Assembly (NCBI RefSeq): GCF_002257665.1
Contig: NZ_MQWB01000001.1
Coordinates: 2,890,619-2,954,618, forward strand
Direction: 5' to 3'
Source of the DNA: Rubricoccus marinus
GTDB lineage: Bacteria > Bacteroidota > Rhodothermia > Rhodothermales > Rubricoccaceae
DNA: 64,000 nt
The position numbers were made by a program, and so were the translations under genes. Below are positions 34,514 through 44,847 of this stretch, in pieces (the stretch's first letter is position 1; the number at the start of each line of letters is the position of its first letter). The notes beneath the pieces were generated by a model. The model worked only from the letters and a program-made list of their open reading frames with translations. It ran no database searches and was not told where the DNA came from.

Positions 34514-35344
34514 TTACTTCTTGGCCTTGCGGCGGCGGACGATGAACTGGTTGGACGCCTTCTTCTTCTTGCGCGTCTTGAAGCCCTTGGCGTACACGCC
34601 GGTGGGGCTCTTCGGGTGACCACCAGAGGACTTGCCCTCGCCACCGCCCATCGGGTGATCAACGGGGTTCATCGCAACGCCGCGCGTCTGGGGGCGGATG
34701 CCGAGCCAGCGCGAGCGACCGGCCTTGCCGATCTCGATGTTCATGTGGTCCGGGTTCGAGGTCTGCCCGATCGTCGCCATGCAGAGCACGGGGACCTGGC
34801 GGACTTCGCCGGAAGGAAGCTTGAGCGTTGCCAGCTTGCCCTCGCGGGCGGTGAGCTGTGCGTACGTGCCAGCACTGCGTGCCAGCTGCGCGCCCTTACC
34901 GGGGATCATCTCGATCGCGTGCACGGACGTGCCGAGCGGGATGTTCGACAGCGGGAGGCAGTTGCCGAGGTCCGGCAGAGCGTCGGGGCCGCTCAGGAGC
35001 GACATGCCGACCGTCACCTTGTCCGGCGCGATGATGTAGCGCTTCTCACCGTCTGCGTAGACGAGGAGGGCGATACGCGCCGAGCGGTTGGGATCGTACT
35101 CGATCGCGGAGACGCGCGCGGGGATGCCGTGCTTGTTCCGCTTGAAGTCGATGATGCGGTAGCGGCGCTTGTGGCCTCCGCCGCGGTGGCGGGAGGTCTT
35201 GCGGCCGGTGTTGTTGCGTCCGCCCGAGCGCTTCAGGGGCGCGAGGAGGCTCTTCTCGGGCTCCGACTTCGTGATCGTGTCGAAGGCCGAGACCGAGCGC
35301 TGGCGCTGGCCTGGCGTGTTGGGCTTGAGCTTGCGAATTGCCAT
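34514..35344 (-). CDS. rplB: Ribosomal protein L2
   Basis: A 276-residue L2 ([20 protein letters not shown]) with [20 protein letters not shown] and the peptidyl-transferase-near C-terminal [20 protein letters not shown]. Its usual His229-equivalent lies in this segment. Nearly free of the 9-mer. Confidence 0.98.
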   Translation of the reverse strand: MAIRKLKPNTPGQRQRSVSAFDTITKSEPEKSLLAPLKRSGGRNNTGRKTSRHRGGGHKRRYRIIDFKRNKHGIPARVSAIEYDPNRSARIALLVYADGEKRYIIAPDKVTVGMSLLSGPDALPDLGNCLPLSNIPLGTSVHAIEMIPGKGAQLARSAGTYAQLTAREGKLATLKLPSGEVRQVPVLCMATIGQTSNPDHMNIEIGKAGRSRWLGIRPQTRGVAMNPVDHPMGGGEGKSSGGHPKSPTGVYAKGFKTRKKKKASNQFIVRRRKAKK

Positions 35345-35417
35345 GGGTCTGGGAATGTGGGCATACGTGCCTCTGGCGCGAGTCCAGGGACCCGCCAGAG
35401 GCTTTGCGCCCAGGGTG

Positions 35418-35708
35418 TTATACGGCCTCGTAGAGGTCGATTTCGCCGCTGCGGAGGGTGACGATGGCCTTCTTATAGCCAGCCACGCGGCCCTCCACGA
35501 CGCCCTTCTTGGTCATCTGGCGGCGGCGCTTGCCGCGCACGATCATGGTGCGCACTTCCTTGACGGTGACGTCGGGGTAGCGCTCCTCGATCGCGGCGCG
35601 GATCTGGATCTTGTTGGCCTCCTTCATGACCTTGAACGCGTAGTGCTGCTCCGTCTCAGCGAGGCGGGCGGATTTCTCGGTCAGGATGGGCTCGATCAGG
35701 ATGTTCAT
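35418..35708 (-). CDS. rplW: Ribosomal protein L23
   Basis: A 96-residue L23 ([20 protein letters not shown]) with the basic loop [18 protein letters not shown]. It forms the docking site for SRP and trigger factor at the exit tunnel. Between rplD and rplB. Confidence 0.96.
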   Translation of the reverse strand: MNILIEPILTEKSARLAETEQHYAFKVMKEANKIQIRAAIEERYPDVTVKEVRTMIVRGKRRRQMTKKGVVEGRVAGYKKAIVTLRSGEIDLYEAV

Positions 35709-35719
35709 AGTCGGTTCGG

Positions 35720-36412
35720 TTACGCCTCGTCGGCAGTCTCAACGCCAGAAGTCTCGGGCGCGGTGGTCGCCGTCTTCTTGCCCTGCGGGCGAAGCGCGTC
35801 GGTCAGCGTCTCAACGGCGCCTTCGGTCAGGAGCACCTGAGCGGCACCCATGAGGTCGAGCGTCGAAGCCTGAGCGGCGTCCTTGACGGTGAGCTTCGGG
35901 ATGTTGCGGCCCGAGCGGTAGAGCACGTCGTCGCGGCCTGCCGTGAGCAGGAGCACCTTCTTGCTCTCCATGGACTGACCGCTGAGAAGCGTCGCGATCT
36001 CGCTCGTCTTCGGCGCGGCCATCTCGATGTTCTCGACAATGCGGACCGCGTCGTTGCGGAGCTTGTGCGCGAGAGCGCTACGGCGAGCAAGCTGCTTCGT
36101 CTTGCGGTTAACGCCGACGGAGTACTTGTGCGGCTTGGGCCCAAAGATGGTACCGCCGCCCTTGCGGAGCGGGCTCTTGGCGTCACCAGCGCGCGCGTTG
36201 CCGGTGCCCTTCTGGCGATACAGCTTGCGGCGAGACTTGGCGACTTCGCCACGCTCTTTAGTCTTGTGCGTGCCCTGACGGCCCGCGGCCTGGATGGACC
36301 GCACGTCGAGCCAGATCACGTGGTCGTTGGGCTCGATGCCGAAGATGGCGTCGTCGAGCTCGACCTCGCGTCCAGCCTCGGAGCCGGTACGGGTGTAGAC
36401 AGGAAGTTTCAT
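35720..36412 (-). CDS. rplD: Ribosomal protein L4
   Basis: A 230-residue L4 from ATG at 36412 ([20 protein letters not shown]). The tunnel loop [20 protein letters not shown], then [15 protein letters not shown] is complete. A 15-residue tail ([14 protein letters not shown]) extends the usual end. In E. coli L4 regulates the S10 operon. Confidence 0.96.
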   Translation of the reverse strand: MKLPVYTRTGSEAGREVELDDAIFGIEPNDHVIWLDVRSIQAAGRQGTHKTKERGEVAKSRRKLYRQKGTGNARAGDAKSPLRKGGGTIFGPKPHKYSVGVNRKTKQLARRSALAHKLRNDAVRIVENIEMAAPKTSEIATLLSGQSMESKKVLLLTAGRDDVLYRSGRNIPKLTVKDAAQASTLDLMGAAQVLLTEGAVETLTDALRPQGKKTATTAPETSGVETADEA

Positions 36413-36480
36413 GTGTCTGGGTCGTGATTCGTAATGCGCGAGGGGCGCCAGAGGCTGCCTCACGGATCACGCAGTACGGA
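36413..36480. other. rplC-rplD spacer with imperfect inverted text
   Basis: GATTCGTAATGCGCGAG near the rplD side and GTACGGATTACG at the rplC stop are imperfect inverted counterparts bracketing a single 9-mer. Layout resembles the inverted spacers at 19330 and 41443. Confidence 0.4.
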
Positions 36481-37104
36481 TTACGCTTTCCGGATTTCGA
36501 GGATGCCGTTCTTGGGGCCGGGGACGGCACCCTTGACGAGCACGAGGTTGTTGTCCGGGAAGAGGCGGACGACGCGGAGGTTCTTGACCGTCACGCGCTC
36601 GTTGCCTGTCCGGCCGCCCATCTTGGTGCCCTTGAACACGCGCGATGGGTCCGACGCCTGGCCGATGGAGCCGGGAGCCCTCTGGCGGTTGTGCTGTCCG
36701 TGCGTCGCGTCGTTGACACCGCCGAAGCCGTGCCGCTTGACGACGCCCTGGAAGCCTTTGCCTTTGGACTTGCCTGCCACGTGGACGCTGTCGCCTTCGG
36801 CGAGCACGTCGGCTACACCGAACTCGTCGCCGATGTTGACATCGTTCTTGAAGTTCTTGAACTCCACGATGTGACGCTTGAACGTCGTGCCAGCAGCCTC
36901 GAAGTGGCCACGCATGGCCTTCGTCGTGTGCTTTTCCTTCTTGTCCTGGAAGCCGATCTGGACGGCGTTGTAGCCGTCGATCTCGTCGGTCTTGACCTGT
37001 GTGACGTGGCAGGGTCCTGCCTCGATGACGGTGCAGACCGTCTGGCGGCCTGCCTCATCGTACACGGTGGTCATACCGACCTTGCGGCCGAGAATGGCGC
37101 TCAT
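36481..37104 (-). CDS. rplC: Ribosomal protein L3
   Basis: A 207-residue L3 (MSAILGRKVGMTTVYDEAGR) with the loop FQGVVKRHGFGGVNDATHGQ, then RAPGSIGQASDPSRVFKGTK that approaches the peptidyl-transferase centre. The Gln methylated by PrmB in other bacteria is present in the HGQHN context. Between rpsJ and rplD. Confidence 0.97.
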   Translation of the reverse strand: MSAILGRKVGMTTVYDEAGRQTVCTVIEAGPCHVTQVKTDEIDGYNAVQIGFQDKKEKHTTKAMRGHFEAAGTTFKRHIVEFKNFKNDVNIGDEFGVADVLAEGDSVHVAGKSKGKGFQGVVKRHGFGGVNDATHGQHNRQRAPGSIGQASDPSRVFKGTKMGGRTGNERVTVKNLRVVRLFPDNNLVLVKGAVPGPKNGILEIRKA

Positions 37105-37176
37105 TGAAACCTGTTGGTTTAGTTAAGCAGGGACAGTCTCACCGCTGGCTTGCGCCAGAGGCCGACTGCCCTGGAA

Positions 37177-37485
37177 TCAGACCTTGATCTCGACGTCGAC
37201 ACCGCTCGGAAGCTCAAGCTTCATGAGGGCGTCCACCGTCTTAGACGAGGTCGAAAGGATGTCGATCAGGCGCTTGTGCGCCCGGGTCTCGAACTGCTCG
37301 CGGGCTTTCTTGTCCACGTGCGGTCCGCGGAGCACCGTAAAGATCTGCTTGCGCGTCGGGAGCGGGATCGGGCCGCTTACCACGGCGCCAGTCTGCTTGA
37401 CAGTGCGGATGATCTTCTCGGTGCTCTTGTCGACCAGGGTGTGGTCGAACGACTTGAGCTTGATCCGAATCTTCTGGTTGGCCAT
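37177..37485 (-). CDS. rpsJ: Ribosomal protein S10 (NusE)
   Basis: A 102-residue S10 ([20 protein letters not shown]) with [20 protein letters not shown], the loop that binds NusB during antitermination. First gene of the S10 operon part of the cluster, behind tuf. Confidence 0.97.
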   Translation of the reverse strand: MANQKIRIKLKSFDHTLVDKSTEKIIRTVKQTGAVVSGPIPLPTRKQIFTVLRGPHVDKKAREQFETRAHKRLIDILSTSSKTVDALMKLELPSGVDVEIKV

Positions 37486-37553
37486 GTGTTTGGCTGGGTT
37501 GAGCCCGGCCTCTGGCGACGGCGTGCCGCCAGAGGCTCGGAGTCAGCTATTGA

Positions 37554-38741
<1,188 letters not shown>

Positions 38742-38791
38742 TGTGCTGTGTTGTCTGTGCGGCCAGGCCGCTGTATTGAATATCTATTGGG

Positions 38792-40891
38792 TTACGCAGC
38801 GACCTCCGTCTTCATGGAGGCGGCGATCTCTTCGGCGACCGACTGGGGCACCTCGGAGTAGTGGTCGAACTGCATCGAGTAGATGGCGCGACCCTGCGTG
38901 TTGGAGCGGAGGTCGGTGGAGTACCCGAACATCTCGCTCAGGGGGACCATCGCTTCGATGACCTGCGCATCGTTGCGCTGCCCCATGGTGCCGATCTGAC
39001 CACGGCGGGAGCTGAGGTCGCCGATGACGTCGCCCATGTACTCCTCTGGCGTGATGACTTCAACCTTCATGATCGGCTCCATGATGACCGGCTTCGCCAG
39101 ACGGCTCGCCTCGCGGAAGGCCATACGGCCTGCGAGCTCGAACGAGAGCTGGTCGGAGTCGACGTTGTGGAACTTGCCGTCGAAGAGACGGGCCTTGACG
39201 CCCTCAATGGGGTAGCCCGCGATCGGTCCGCGGCTCATGGCCTCCTTGATGCCCTTCTCGACACTCGGGATGAACTCGCGCGGGATGGAGCCACCAACGA
39301 TGCCGTTCTCGAACTCGAAGCCGGTTCCGTCCTCGGTCGCGGTGAACTCGATCTCGACGTGCGCGAACTGGCCGCGACCACCGGTCTGCTTCTTGTGCGT
39401 GTACGCGTGGGTGACCTCTTTGCGGAGCGCCTCGCGGTACGACACCTGCGGCTGACCAACGTTGGCCTCGACCTTGAACTCGCGTTTGAGGCGGTCCACG
39501 ATGATCTCGAGGTGCAGCTCGCCCATTCCGGCGATCAGGGTCTGACCCGTCTCCTCGTCGGTGGTGACCTTGAAGGTTGGGTCCTCCTCAGCGAGCTTCT
39601 GGAGACCGACGCCGAGCTTGTCGATGTCTGCCTTCGTCTTGGGCTCAATAGCGATGCGGATCACGGGCTCCGGGAAGTCCATCGACTCCAACACAACCGG
39701 GGCGTTGGGGTCGGTGAGCGTGTCACCGGTCTTCGTCTCCTTGAGACCCACGATCGCGCAGATGTCGCCGGCCTTGACCTGATCGACGTCCTCGCGCGTG
39801 TTGGCGTGCATGAAGAGGAGGCGGCCAGCGCGCTCCTTCTTCTCGTTGCTCGCGTTCATGATCGAGTCGCCTTTGTTGAGCGTTCCCGAGTAGATGCGGG
39901 CAAACGTCAGCTTACCGACGTAAGGGTCGGTCGCGATCTTGAACGCGATGGCCGAAAGTGGCTCGTCGGGGCTGGGCTTGCGGATGACGATATCGTCCGT
40001 ACGCGGGACGTGGCCCTCCATTGGAGGCGCGTCGAGCGGGCTCGGGAGGAAATCGATGACGCCATCGAGCAGGCGCTGGACGCCCTTGTTCTTGAAGGCA
40101 GAGCCGCAGAACACCGGCGTGATGTCGAGCGCGATGGTGGCCTCGCGAACGATGCGCTTGATGTGGTTGGGGTCGATGGTCTCGCCCTCCAGGTACAGCA
40201 TCAGGAGCTCGTCGTCGTGCTCGGCGACGGCCTCCATGAGGTTGATGCGCCACTTGCGCGCCTCGGTCTTGAGGTCCTCCGGGATCTCGATCTCGTCCCA
40301 GGTGGAGCCCTGAGTCGCCTCGTCCCAGACGATGGCCTTGTTCTCGATGAGGTCGATGACCCCGCGGAACATCTCGCCGTCTCCGATGGGGATCTGGACG
40401 GGGACGGCGTTGGCGCCGAGCCGGTCCTTCATCATCTGGACAGCGTTGAAGAAGTCAGAGCCCGTCCGGTCCATCTTGTTGACGAACGCGATGCGGGGCA
40501 CCTTGTACTTGTCCATCTGGCGCCAGACCGTCTCGGACTGCGGCTCCACGCCGCCGACCGAGCAGAAAAGCGCGACCGCACCATCGAGCACGCGCAGCGC
40601 GCGCTCCACCTCCACGGTGAAGTCGACGTGCCCGGGGGTGTCGATGATGTTGATGCGGTGATCCGCCCACTGCGCCGTGGTGGCGGCAGAGGTGATCGTG
40701 ATGCCACGCTCCTTCTCCTGCTCCATCCAGTCCATCGTGGCGCCGCCCTCGTGGACTTCGCCGATGCGGTGGAGGCGTCCCGTGTAGTACAGGATGCGTT
40801 CCGTCGTCGTGGTCTTGCCCGCGTCGATGTGCGCCGAGATCCCGATGTTTCGGGTCTTGTCGAGCGGGAACTGCTTGCCGTGGATGCTCAT
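38792..40891 (-). CDS. fusA: Elongation factor G
   Basis: A 699-residue EF-G. G1 is [11 protein letters not shown] (residues 20-30), G3 [12 protein letters not shown] and G4 NKMDRTG; domains II to V are complete, with the domain IV loop [15 protein letters not shown]. It catalyses translocation. In the str operon between rpsG and tuf. Only one 9-mer occurs within the gene (near 39043). Confidence 0.98.
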   Translation of the reverse strand: MSIHGKQFPLDKTRNIGISAHIDAGKTTTTERILYYTGRLHRIGEVHEGGATMDWMEQEKERGITITSAATTAQWADHRINIIDTPGHVDFTVEVERALRVLDGAVALFCSVGGVEPQSETVWRQMDKYKVPRIAFVNKMDRTGSDFFNAVQMMKDRLGANAVPVQIPIGDGEMFRGVIDLIENKAIVWDEATQGSTWDEIEIPEDLKTEARKWRINLMEAVAEHDDELLMLYLEGETIDPNHIKRIVREATIALDITPVFCGSAFKNKGVQRLLDGVIDFLPSPLDAPPMEGHVPRTDDIVIRKPSPDEPLSAIAFKIATDPYVGKLTFARIYSGTLNKGDSIMNASNEKKERAGRLLFMHANTREDVDQVKAGDICAIVGLKETKTGDTLTDPNAPVVLESMDFPEPVIRIAIEPKTKADIDKLGVGLQKLAEEDPTFKVTTDEETGQTLIAGMGELHLEIIVDRLKREFKVEANVGQPQVSYREALRKEVTHAYTHKKQTGGRGQFAHVEIEFTATEDGTGFEFENGIVGGSIPREFIPSVEKGIKEAMSRGPIAGYPIEGVKARLFDGKFHNVDSDQLSFELAGRMAFREASRLAKPVIMEPIMKVEVITPEEYMGDVIGDLSSRRGQIGTMGQRNDAQVIEAMVPLSEMFGYSTDLRSNTQGRAIYSMQFDHYSEVPQSVAEEIAASMKTEVAA

Positions 40892-40907
40892 GGTGGGTCG
40901 GTCGTGT

Positions 40908-40925
40908 CGCCAGAGGCCTCTGGCG
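40908..40925. repeat. 18-bp palindrome between rpsG and fusA
   Basis: In the 58-base rpsG-fusA gap, 17 bases from the fusA ATG. Confidence 0.9.
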
Positions 40926-40949
40926 GGCGGCCCGGAGGGCCGTTGCTAC

Positions 40950-41420
40950 TTAGAAGCGCGCGAAGTGGGAGAAAGCCTTGTTGGCCTCTGCCATGCGGTG
41001 CGTGTCGTCCTTTTTCTTGACGGCACCGCCCTCTCCGCGGGACGCGGCGAGGAGTTCGGCGGCGAGGCGGTTGGCCATCGACTTATCGCCGCGCTGGCGG
41101 GAGTACTGGAGGAGCCACCGGAAGGCGAGCGAGGTGCGCCGCTCTGGGCGGACCTCGATGGGCACCTGGTAGGTGGCGCCGCCGACGCGCTTGCTGCGCA
41201 CCTCGACGAGGGGCGCGATGTTGTTGATCGCCTTGCGGAAGACCTCAACGCCGGGCTCGGCGGTGCGCTCTTCGATCACGTCGAAGGCGCCATAGACGAT
41301 CTTCTGGGCGAGGCTCTTCTTGCCATCGCGCATGACAGCGGCGATGAACTTGGCGACGGTGACGTCGGCGTAGATCGGATCGGGGATGGGGATCCGCTTT
41401 TCTGCTTGCTTCCTGCGCAT
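40950..41420 (-). CDS. rpsG: Ribosomal protein S7
   Basis: A 156-residue S7 ([20 protein letters not shown]) with the conserved [20 protein letters not shown]. It nucleates the 30S head and in E. coli represses the str operon. Between rpsL and fusA. Confidence 0.97.
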   Translation of the reverse strand: MRRKQAEKRIPIPDPIYADVTVAKFIAAVMRDGKKSLAQKIVYGAFDVIEERTAEPGVEVFRKAINNIAPLVEVRSKRVGGATYQVPIEVRPERRTSLAFRWLLQYSRQRGDKSMANRLAAELLAASRGEGGAVKKKDDTHRMAEANKAFSHFARF

Positions 41421-41442
41421 TGGTTTTGTCGGGTGTCGGTGA

Positions 41443-41527
41443 TCGGTTGTCGGCGGTCTCGCGCCCTAGCCTCTGGCGGGGCGCCCGGGTGGGCGCGGCC
41501 TCTGGCGAGGGGCGAGCCGAGAACCGA
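41443..41527. repeat. Inverted repeat bracketing the rpsL-rpsG spacer
   Basis: TCGGTTGTCGGC (41443-41454) and GCCGAGAACCGA (41516-41527) pair with one mismatch. The second arm touches the rpsL stop. The layout repeats that of the rpoA-rplQ gap; two 9-mers lie inside. Confidence 0.55.
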
Positions 41528-41902
41528 CTACGCCTTCGGCTTCTTGGCGCCGTACTTGGACCGGCTCTTCTTGCGGTCGGCGACACCGGCGGTGTCGAGC
41601 GCGCCGCGCACGATGTGGTACTTCACGCCGGGGAGGTCCTTAGCACCACCGCCGCGCACGAGCACGATGGAGTGCTCCTGGAGGTTGTGGCCCTCGCCCG
41701 GGATGTAGGCGATGACCTCCATTCCGTTGGTGAGGCGAACCTTGGCCACCTTGCGGAGGGCGGAGTTCGGCTTCTTCGGAGTCGTGGTGTACACGCGGGT
41801 GCAGACGCCGCGGCGCTGCGGGTTCTCCTGCAGCGCGACGGACCCGGAGGTCTTGCGCTTTGGCGTGCGGCCCTTGCGGACGAGCTGGTTGATCGTTGGC
41901 AC
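41528..41902 (-). CDS. rpsL: Ribosomal protein S12
   Basis: A 124-residue S12 ([20 protein letters not shown]). The decoding-centre segment [14 protein letters not shown] has the streptomycin-sensitive Lys, and [18 protein letters not shown] carries the second one. First gene of the leftward ribosomal cluster, preceded by a good promoter at 42029-42060. Confidence 0.98.
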   Translation of the reverse strand: MPTINQLVRKGRTPKRKTSGSVALQENPQRRGVCTRVYTTTPKKPNSALRKVAKVRLTNGMEVIAYIPGEGHNLQEHSIVLVRGGGAKDLPGVKYHIVRGALDTAGVADRKKSRSKYGAKKPKA

Positions 41903-42209
41903 AGCGGTGCGGAAAGCTGGGAGTCAGGACGGCCCTCGACGGAGGGCCTGGAGCGCGGCGCATTCTCCCGGCTCGGTTCACCGAGCGTTCGCCTCTGGCG
42001 ATGGGAAGGCCGCGCGTAACGACAGACACAAAGGTACAGGCGCCAGAGGCCCGCCTTCAATCTGGCACGGGTGGCGCGACCCCAGGATCGTGCAGATGCG
42101 GCCTCTGGCGCGTTAAGCGAACGGGAATACGGTATACCGATCTGTACCACACACGACCGGTTCACATGACGCGCACGTTTTGTGGTGGCCCTGGGCAGAG
42201 ACTTTCTCC
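41903..42209. other. Leader and promoter region of the str operon
   Basis: This 307-base region holds the promoter at 42029-42060, the 5' leader of rpsL (with the short hairpin CCCTCGACGGAGGG at 41933-41946) and three 9-mers. No gene is seen. Confidence 0.6.
42029..42060 (-). promoter_or_regulatory. str operon promoter (TTG / TACCTTTG)
   Basis: On the minus strand TTG (42058-42060), a 21-base spacer and TACCTTTG (42029-42036) match the Bacteroidota sigma-A consensus. The spacer contains a copy of the 9-mer. The leader to rpsL is about 120 bases. Confidence 0.65.
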
Positions 42210-42466
42210 CTACTGCGCAACGACGAACCGCGCGCTCGCCACCACGCCGCCGACCTCGGCACGTACGATGTACACGCCCGCCGCCCACGCCGACGTGTCT
42301 ATGGCCAACACGTGCGCTCCTGACTCTCGCGCGTCAGAGGCCAGCGTTGTGACCTCGCGGCCTCTGGCGTCGAAGATCGAGACCCGCACGTCGGTCTGGC
42401 GTGACGGGAGTTGAAGGCGGACCGTCGTGGCGCCAGAGGTGGGGTTCGGGCTCACGCCAATGCTCG

Positions 42467-42484
42467 CGCCAGAGGCCTCTGGCG
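42467..42484. repeat. 18-bp palindrome at the T9SS domain boundary
   Basis: Encodes APEASGA just in front of the conserved start of the sorting domain. Confidence 0.9.
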
Positions 42485-42490
42485 CACACG

Positions 42491-42526
42491 CAAAACGCCC
42501 CGGCTCTCTCACGAGGGCCGGGGCGC
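42491..42526 (-). terminator. Intrinsic terminator of ftsH
   Basis: On the minus strand GCGCCCCGGC pairs with GCCGGGGCGT around a 12-base loop and is followed by a TTTT run (plus-strand AAAA 42492-42495). It lies 26 bases beyond the ftsH stop. Confidence 0.8.
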
Positions 42527-42551
42527 AGATCATCTCGTCAGAAGCGATCGG

Positions 42552-44651
42552 TTAGGCTTCTGGCGGACTGCCCATCGGCGGGGCCTCCGCCTCTGGCGTA
42601 GCGGCGCCGTCACCCATCGCGCCAGAGGCGGAGTTGGGCTCGATGTTGGTCGGCTCGCCTTCGGCCGTCACGCCGCGCTCGTGGTCGGGCAGCGCGTACG
42701 GGCGCTCGCCGAGCACGGCCTTGAGGTCGTTCTCGTTGAGCACCTCCTTTTCGAGAAGCGCCTGCGCGAGGTCTTCGAGCTTGTCGGCGCGCTCTTCGAG
42801 CAGGCGGCGCGTCTGCACGCGCACGTCGTCGATCAGCACCTTCGCTTCGATGTCGATGCGCCGCGCGAGGTCCTCGGAGTACGGCTTGTCGAAGACCGGC
42901 TGGTCCTTCTGCTTGCTCATGTTGAATGAGACGTAGCCGATCTCCTCGCTCATGCCGTAGTCCACGATCATGGCGTAGGCCATGGCCGTGATCCGCTCCA
43001 AGTCGTTCTGCGCACCGGTCGAGATCTGGCCGAAGATGATCTCCTCCGCCACGCGCCCACCCATGGTCATCACCATGCGGTCAATGAGAGCCTCCTTCGT
43101 GTAGAGGTACCGTTCCTGAGGCAGACTCTGCGCGTAGCCGAGCGCGGCAAGGCCGCGCGGCACGATGGACACCTTCACCACGGGGTCCGTGTACTCGCGG
43201 AACCAGCCTGCAACGGCGTGGCCCGCTTCGTGATAGGCCACGATGCGCTTCTCATCGGGCGAGATCAGCTTGTTCTTTTTCTCCAGCCCGCCGATCACGC
43301 GGTCGATGGCGCGCTCGAAATCGATCATCTCGATCGCGTCCTTCTCTTCGCGTGCCGCCAGAAGCGCGGCCTCGTTGCAGACGTTGGCGATCTCCGCTCC
43401 TGCGAACCCGGGAGTCTGGCCCGCCAGAAGCCCCATATCGAGCTCGGGCGCGAGCGTCAGGCTCTCGGTGTGGACCTTGAAGATGGCCTCGCGCTCGCGG
43501 CGGTCCGGCTTGTCGATCAGCACCTGGCGGTCAAAGCGGCCAGGGCGGAGCAGGGCCGAGTCCAGCACGTCCGGGCGGTTGGTGGCCGCCATGATGATGA
43601 CGCCCTTATCCGTGTTGAACCCGTCCATCTCAACGAGGAGCTGGTTCAGCGTGTTCTCGCGCTCGTCGTTGCCACCGATGACCGACCCGCGTCCGCGCGA
43701 GCGGCCCACGGCATCGATCTCGTCGATAAAGATGATGCACGGCGCCTTCTCCTTGGCCTGCTTAAACAGGTCGCGCACGCGAGCGGCGCCCACGCCGACG
43801 AACATCTCGACGAAGTCCGAGCCCGAGAGCGAAAAGAATGGCGTGCCCGCCTCGCCCGCGACGGCCTTCGCCAAGAGTGTCTTGCCCGTACCGGGAGGGC
43901 CGACGAGCAGCACGCCCTTGGGCAGCTTGCCGCCGAGCCTCGTGAACCGCTTCGGGTCCTTGAGGAACTGCACGACCTCCTCAATCTCCTCCTTGGCCTC
44001 GTCCAGACCGGCCACGTCGTCAAACGTGATCTTGGTCCCCTCCGTCTGGTCGACGAGTGTCGCCTTGTTCTTGCCGATGTTCAGAACCTGCTGCCCCGGG
44101 CCACCCATCCGGCGCAGGATAAAGATCCAGAAAATGGCGATGATGCCGAACAGGACGACCCATGAGAGCAGCCCGCCCAGCCAGTTCTCTTGGAACTTGG
44201 CCGCGAACTCGACGGGCTCCGTTCCCGCCTCCTCGCGCGCGGCGTTGACCGTGTTCACGAACTCCGTGAGGTCGTGATCGGCGGGCTTGGTTGTGCTGAA
44301 GCGGAGGCGGGCCTTCTCGTCGGGCTCGCGCCCGAAAGCCGCCTGCGGCTCCTCGGTCTCGACGACCTCGTTCTCGACGGCCTCTGGCGTGTACAGCCCC
44401 GTGATATCGGCGCCGTTGACCACGGTGAACTCCGCGACGGCGCCAGACTGCACCTGATCGAGGAACTCGGAGTAATCCACCTCCTTGGAGGTGCTGCCGC
44501 CGAGCAAGACGGTTTGGAGCGCGAGGAGCCCGAGCGCGAGGAGGACGAAGAGGTAGAACCCGCCGAGCGACAACCGGGGCCGCTTGGGAGAGCGACCGTT
44601 CTGACCGTCGCGGGGGTTCTGAGGAGTGGGGGTCTTCTTCTGACGAGCCAT
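42552..44651 (-). CDS. ftsH: ATP-dependent zinc metalloprotease FtsH
   Basis: A 699-residue protein from ATG at 44651 ([20 protein letters not shown]). Two membrane helices flank a periplasmic domain of about 120 residues. The AAA module has Walker [14 protein letters not shown], Walker [13 protein letters not shown] and the second region of homology; the protease has the zinc motif [10 protein letters not shown]. It degrades membrane and unfolded proteins. The Pro/Glu-rich C-terminal tail ends in [14 protein letters not shown], partly repeat-derived. Confidence 0.96.
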   Translation of the reverse strand: MARQKKTPTPQNPRDGQNGRSPKRPRLSLGGFYLFVLLALGLLALQTVLLGGSTSKEVDYSEFLDQVQSGAVAEFTVVNGADITGLYTPEAVENEVVETEEPQAAFGREPDEKARLRFSTTKPADHDLTEFVNTVNAAREEAGTEPVEFAAKFQENWLGGLLSWVVLFGIIAIFWIFILRRMGGPGQQVLNIGKNKATLVDQTEGTKITFDDVAGLDEAKEEIEEVVQFLKDPKRFTRLGGKLPKGVLLVGPPGTGKTLLAKAVAGEAGTPFFSLSGSDFVEMFVGVGAARVRDLFKQAKEKAPCIIFIDEIDAVGRSRGRGSVIGGNDERENTLNQLLVEMDGFNTDKGVIIMAATNRPDVLDSALLRPGRFDRQVLIDKPDRREREAIFKVHTESLTLAPELDMGLLAGQTPGFAGAEIANVCNEAALLAAREEKDAIEMIDFERAIDRVIGGLEKKNKLISPDEKRIVAYHEAGHAVAGWFREYTDPVVKVSIVPRGLAALGYAQSLPQERYLYTKEALIDRMVMTMGGRVAEEIIFGQISTGAQNDLERITAMAYAMIVDYGMSEEIGYVSFNMSKQKDQPVFDKPYSEDLARRIDIEAKVLIDDVRVQTRRLLEERADKLEDLAQALLEKEVLNENDLKAVLGERPYALPDHERGVTAEGEPTNIEPNSASGAMGDGAATPEAEAPPMGSPPEA

Positions 44652-44847
44652 GCGTAGGGCGCGGCGTGAAGCGCGCCGGGGAAGCGGACGCCGCATGCGC
44701 GGCGGATGACCCCGCACAGAACGGGGCCGAGCGATACCGGGTGGCAAACGGGCAAGTTCCGAACGTGCGTGCCCCTACGCCTCCTCTTCGTCTGCACCCC
44801 CGCACGCCAGAGGCAACGGGTGGCGAACGTACGCGGCGCGCTCCGTG

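Larger units (their letters stand above)
42210..42533 (-). pseudogene. Orphan type IX secretion sorting domain
   Basis: The frame ends in a complete T9SS type A C-terminal domain: SIGVSPNPTSGATTVRLQLP, VRVSIFDARGREV and GVYIVRAEVGGVV. Such domains sit at the end of large secreted proteins. Here the frame opens only 107 codons earlier, inside the ftsH terminator hairpin, and has no signal peptide. It is most likely the last piece of a lost secreted protein. Confidence 0.65.

Noticed and set aside
42210-42533. A genuine 107-residue gene
   Set aside because: The first 20 codons are the ftsH terminator hairpin and a repeat palindrome; only the sorting domain is protein-like.
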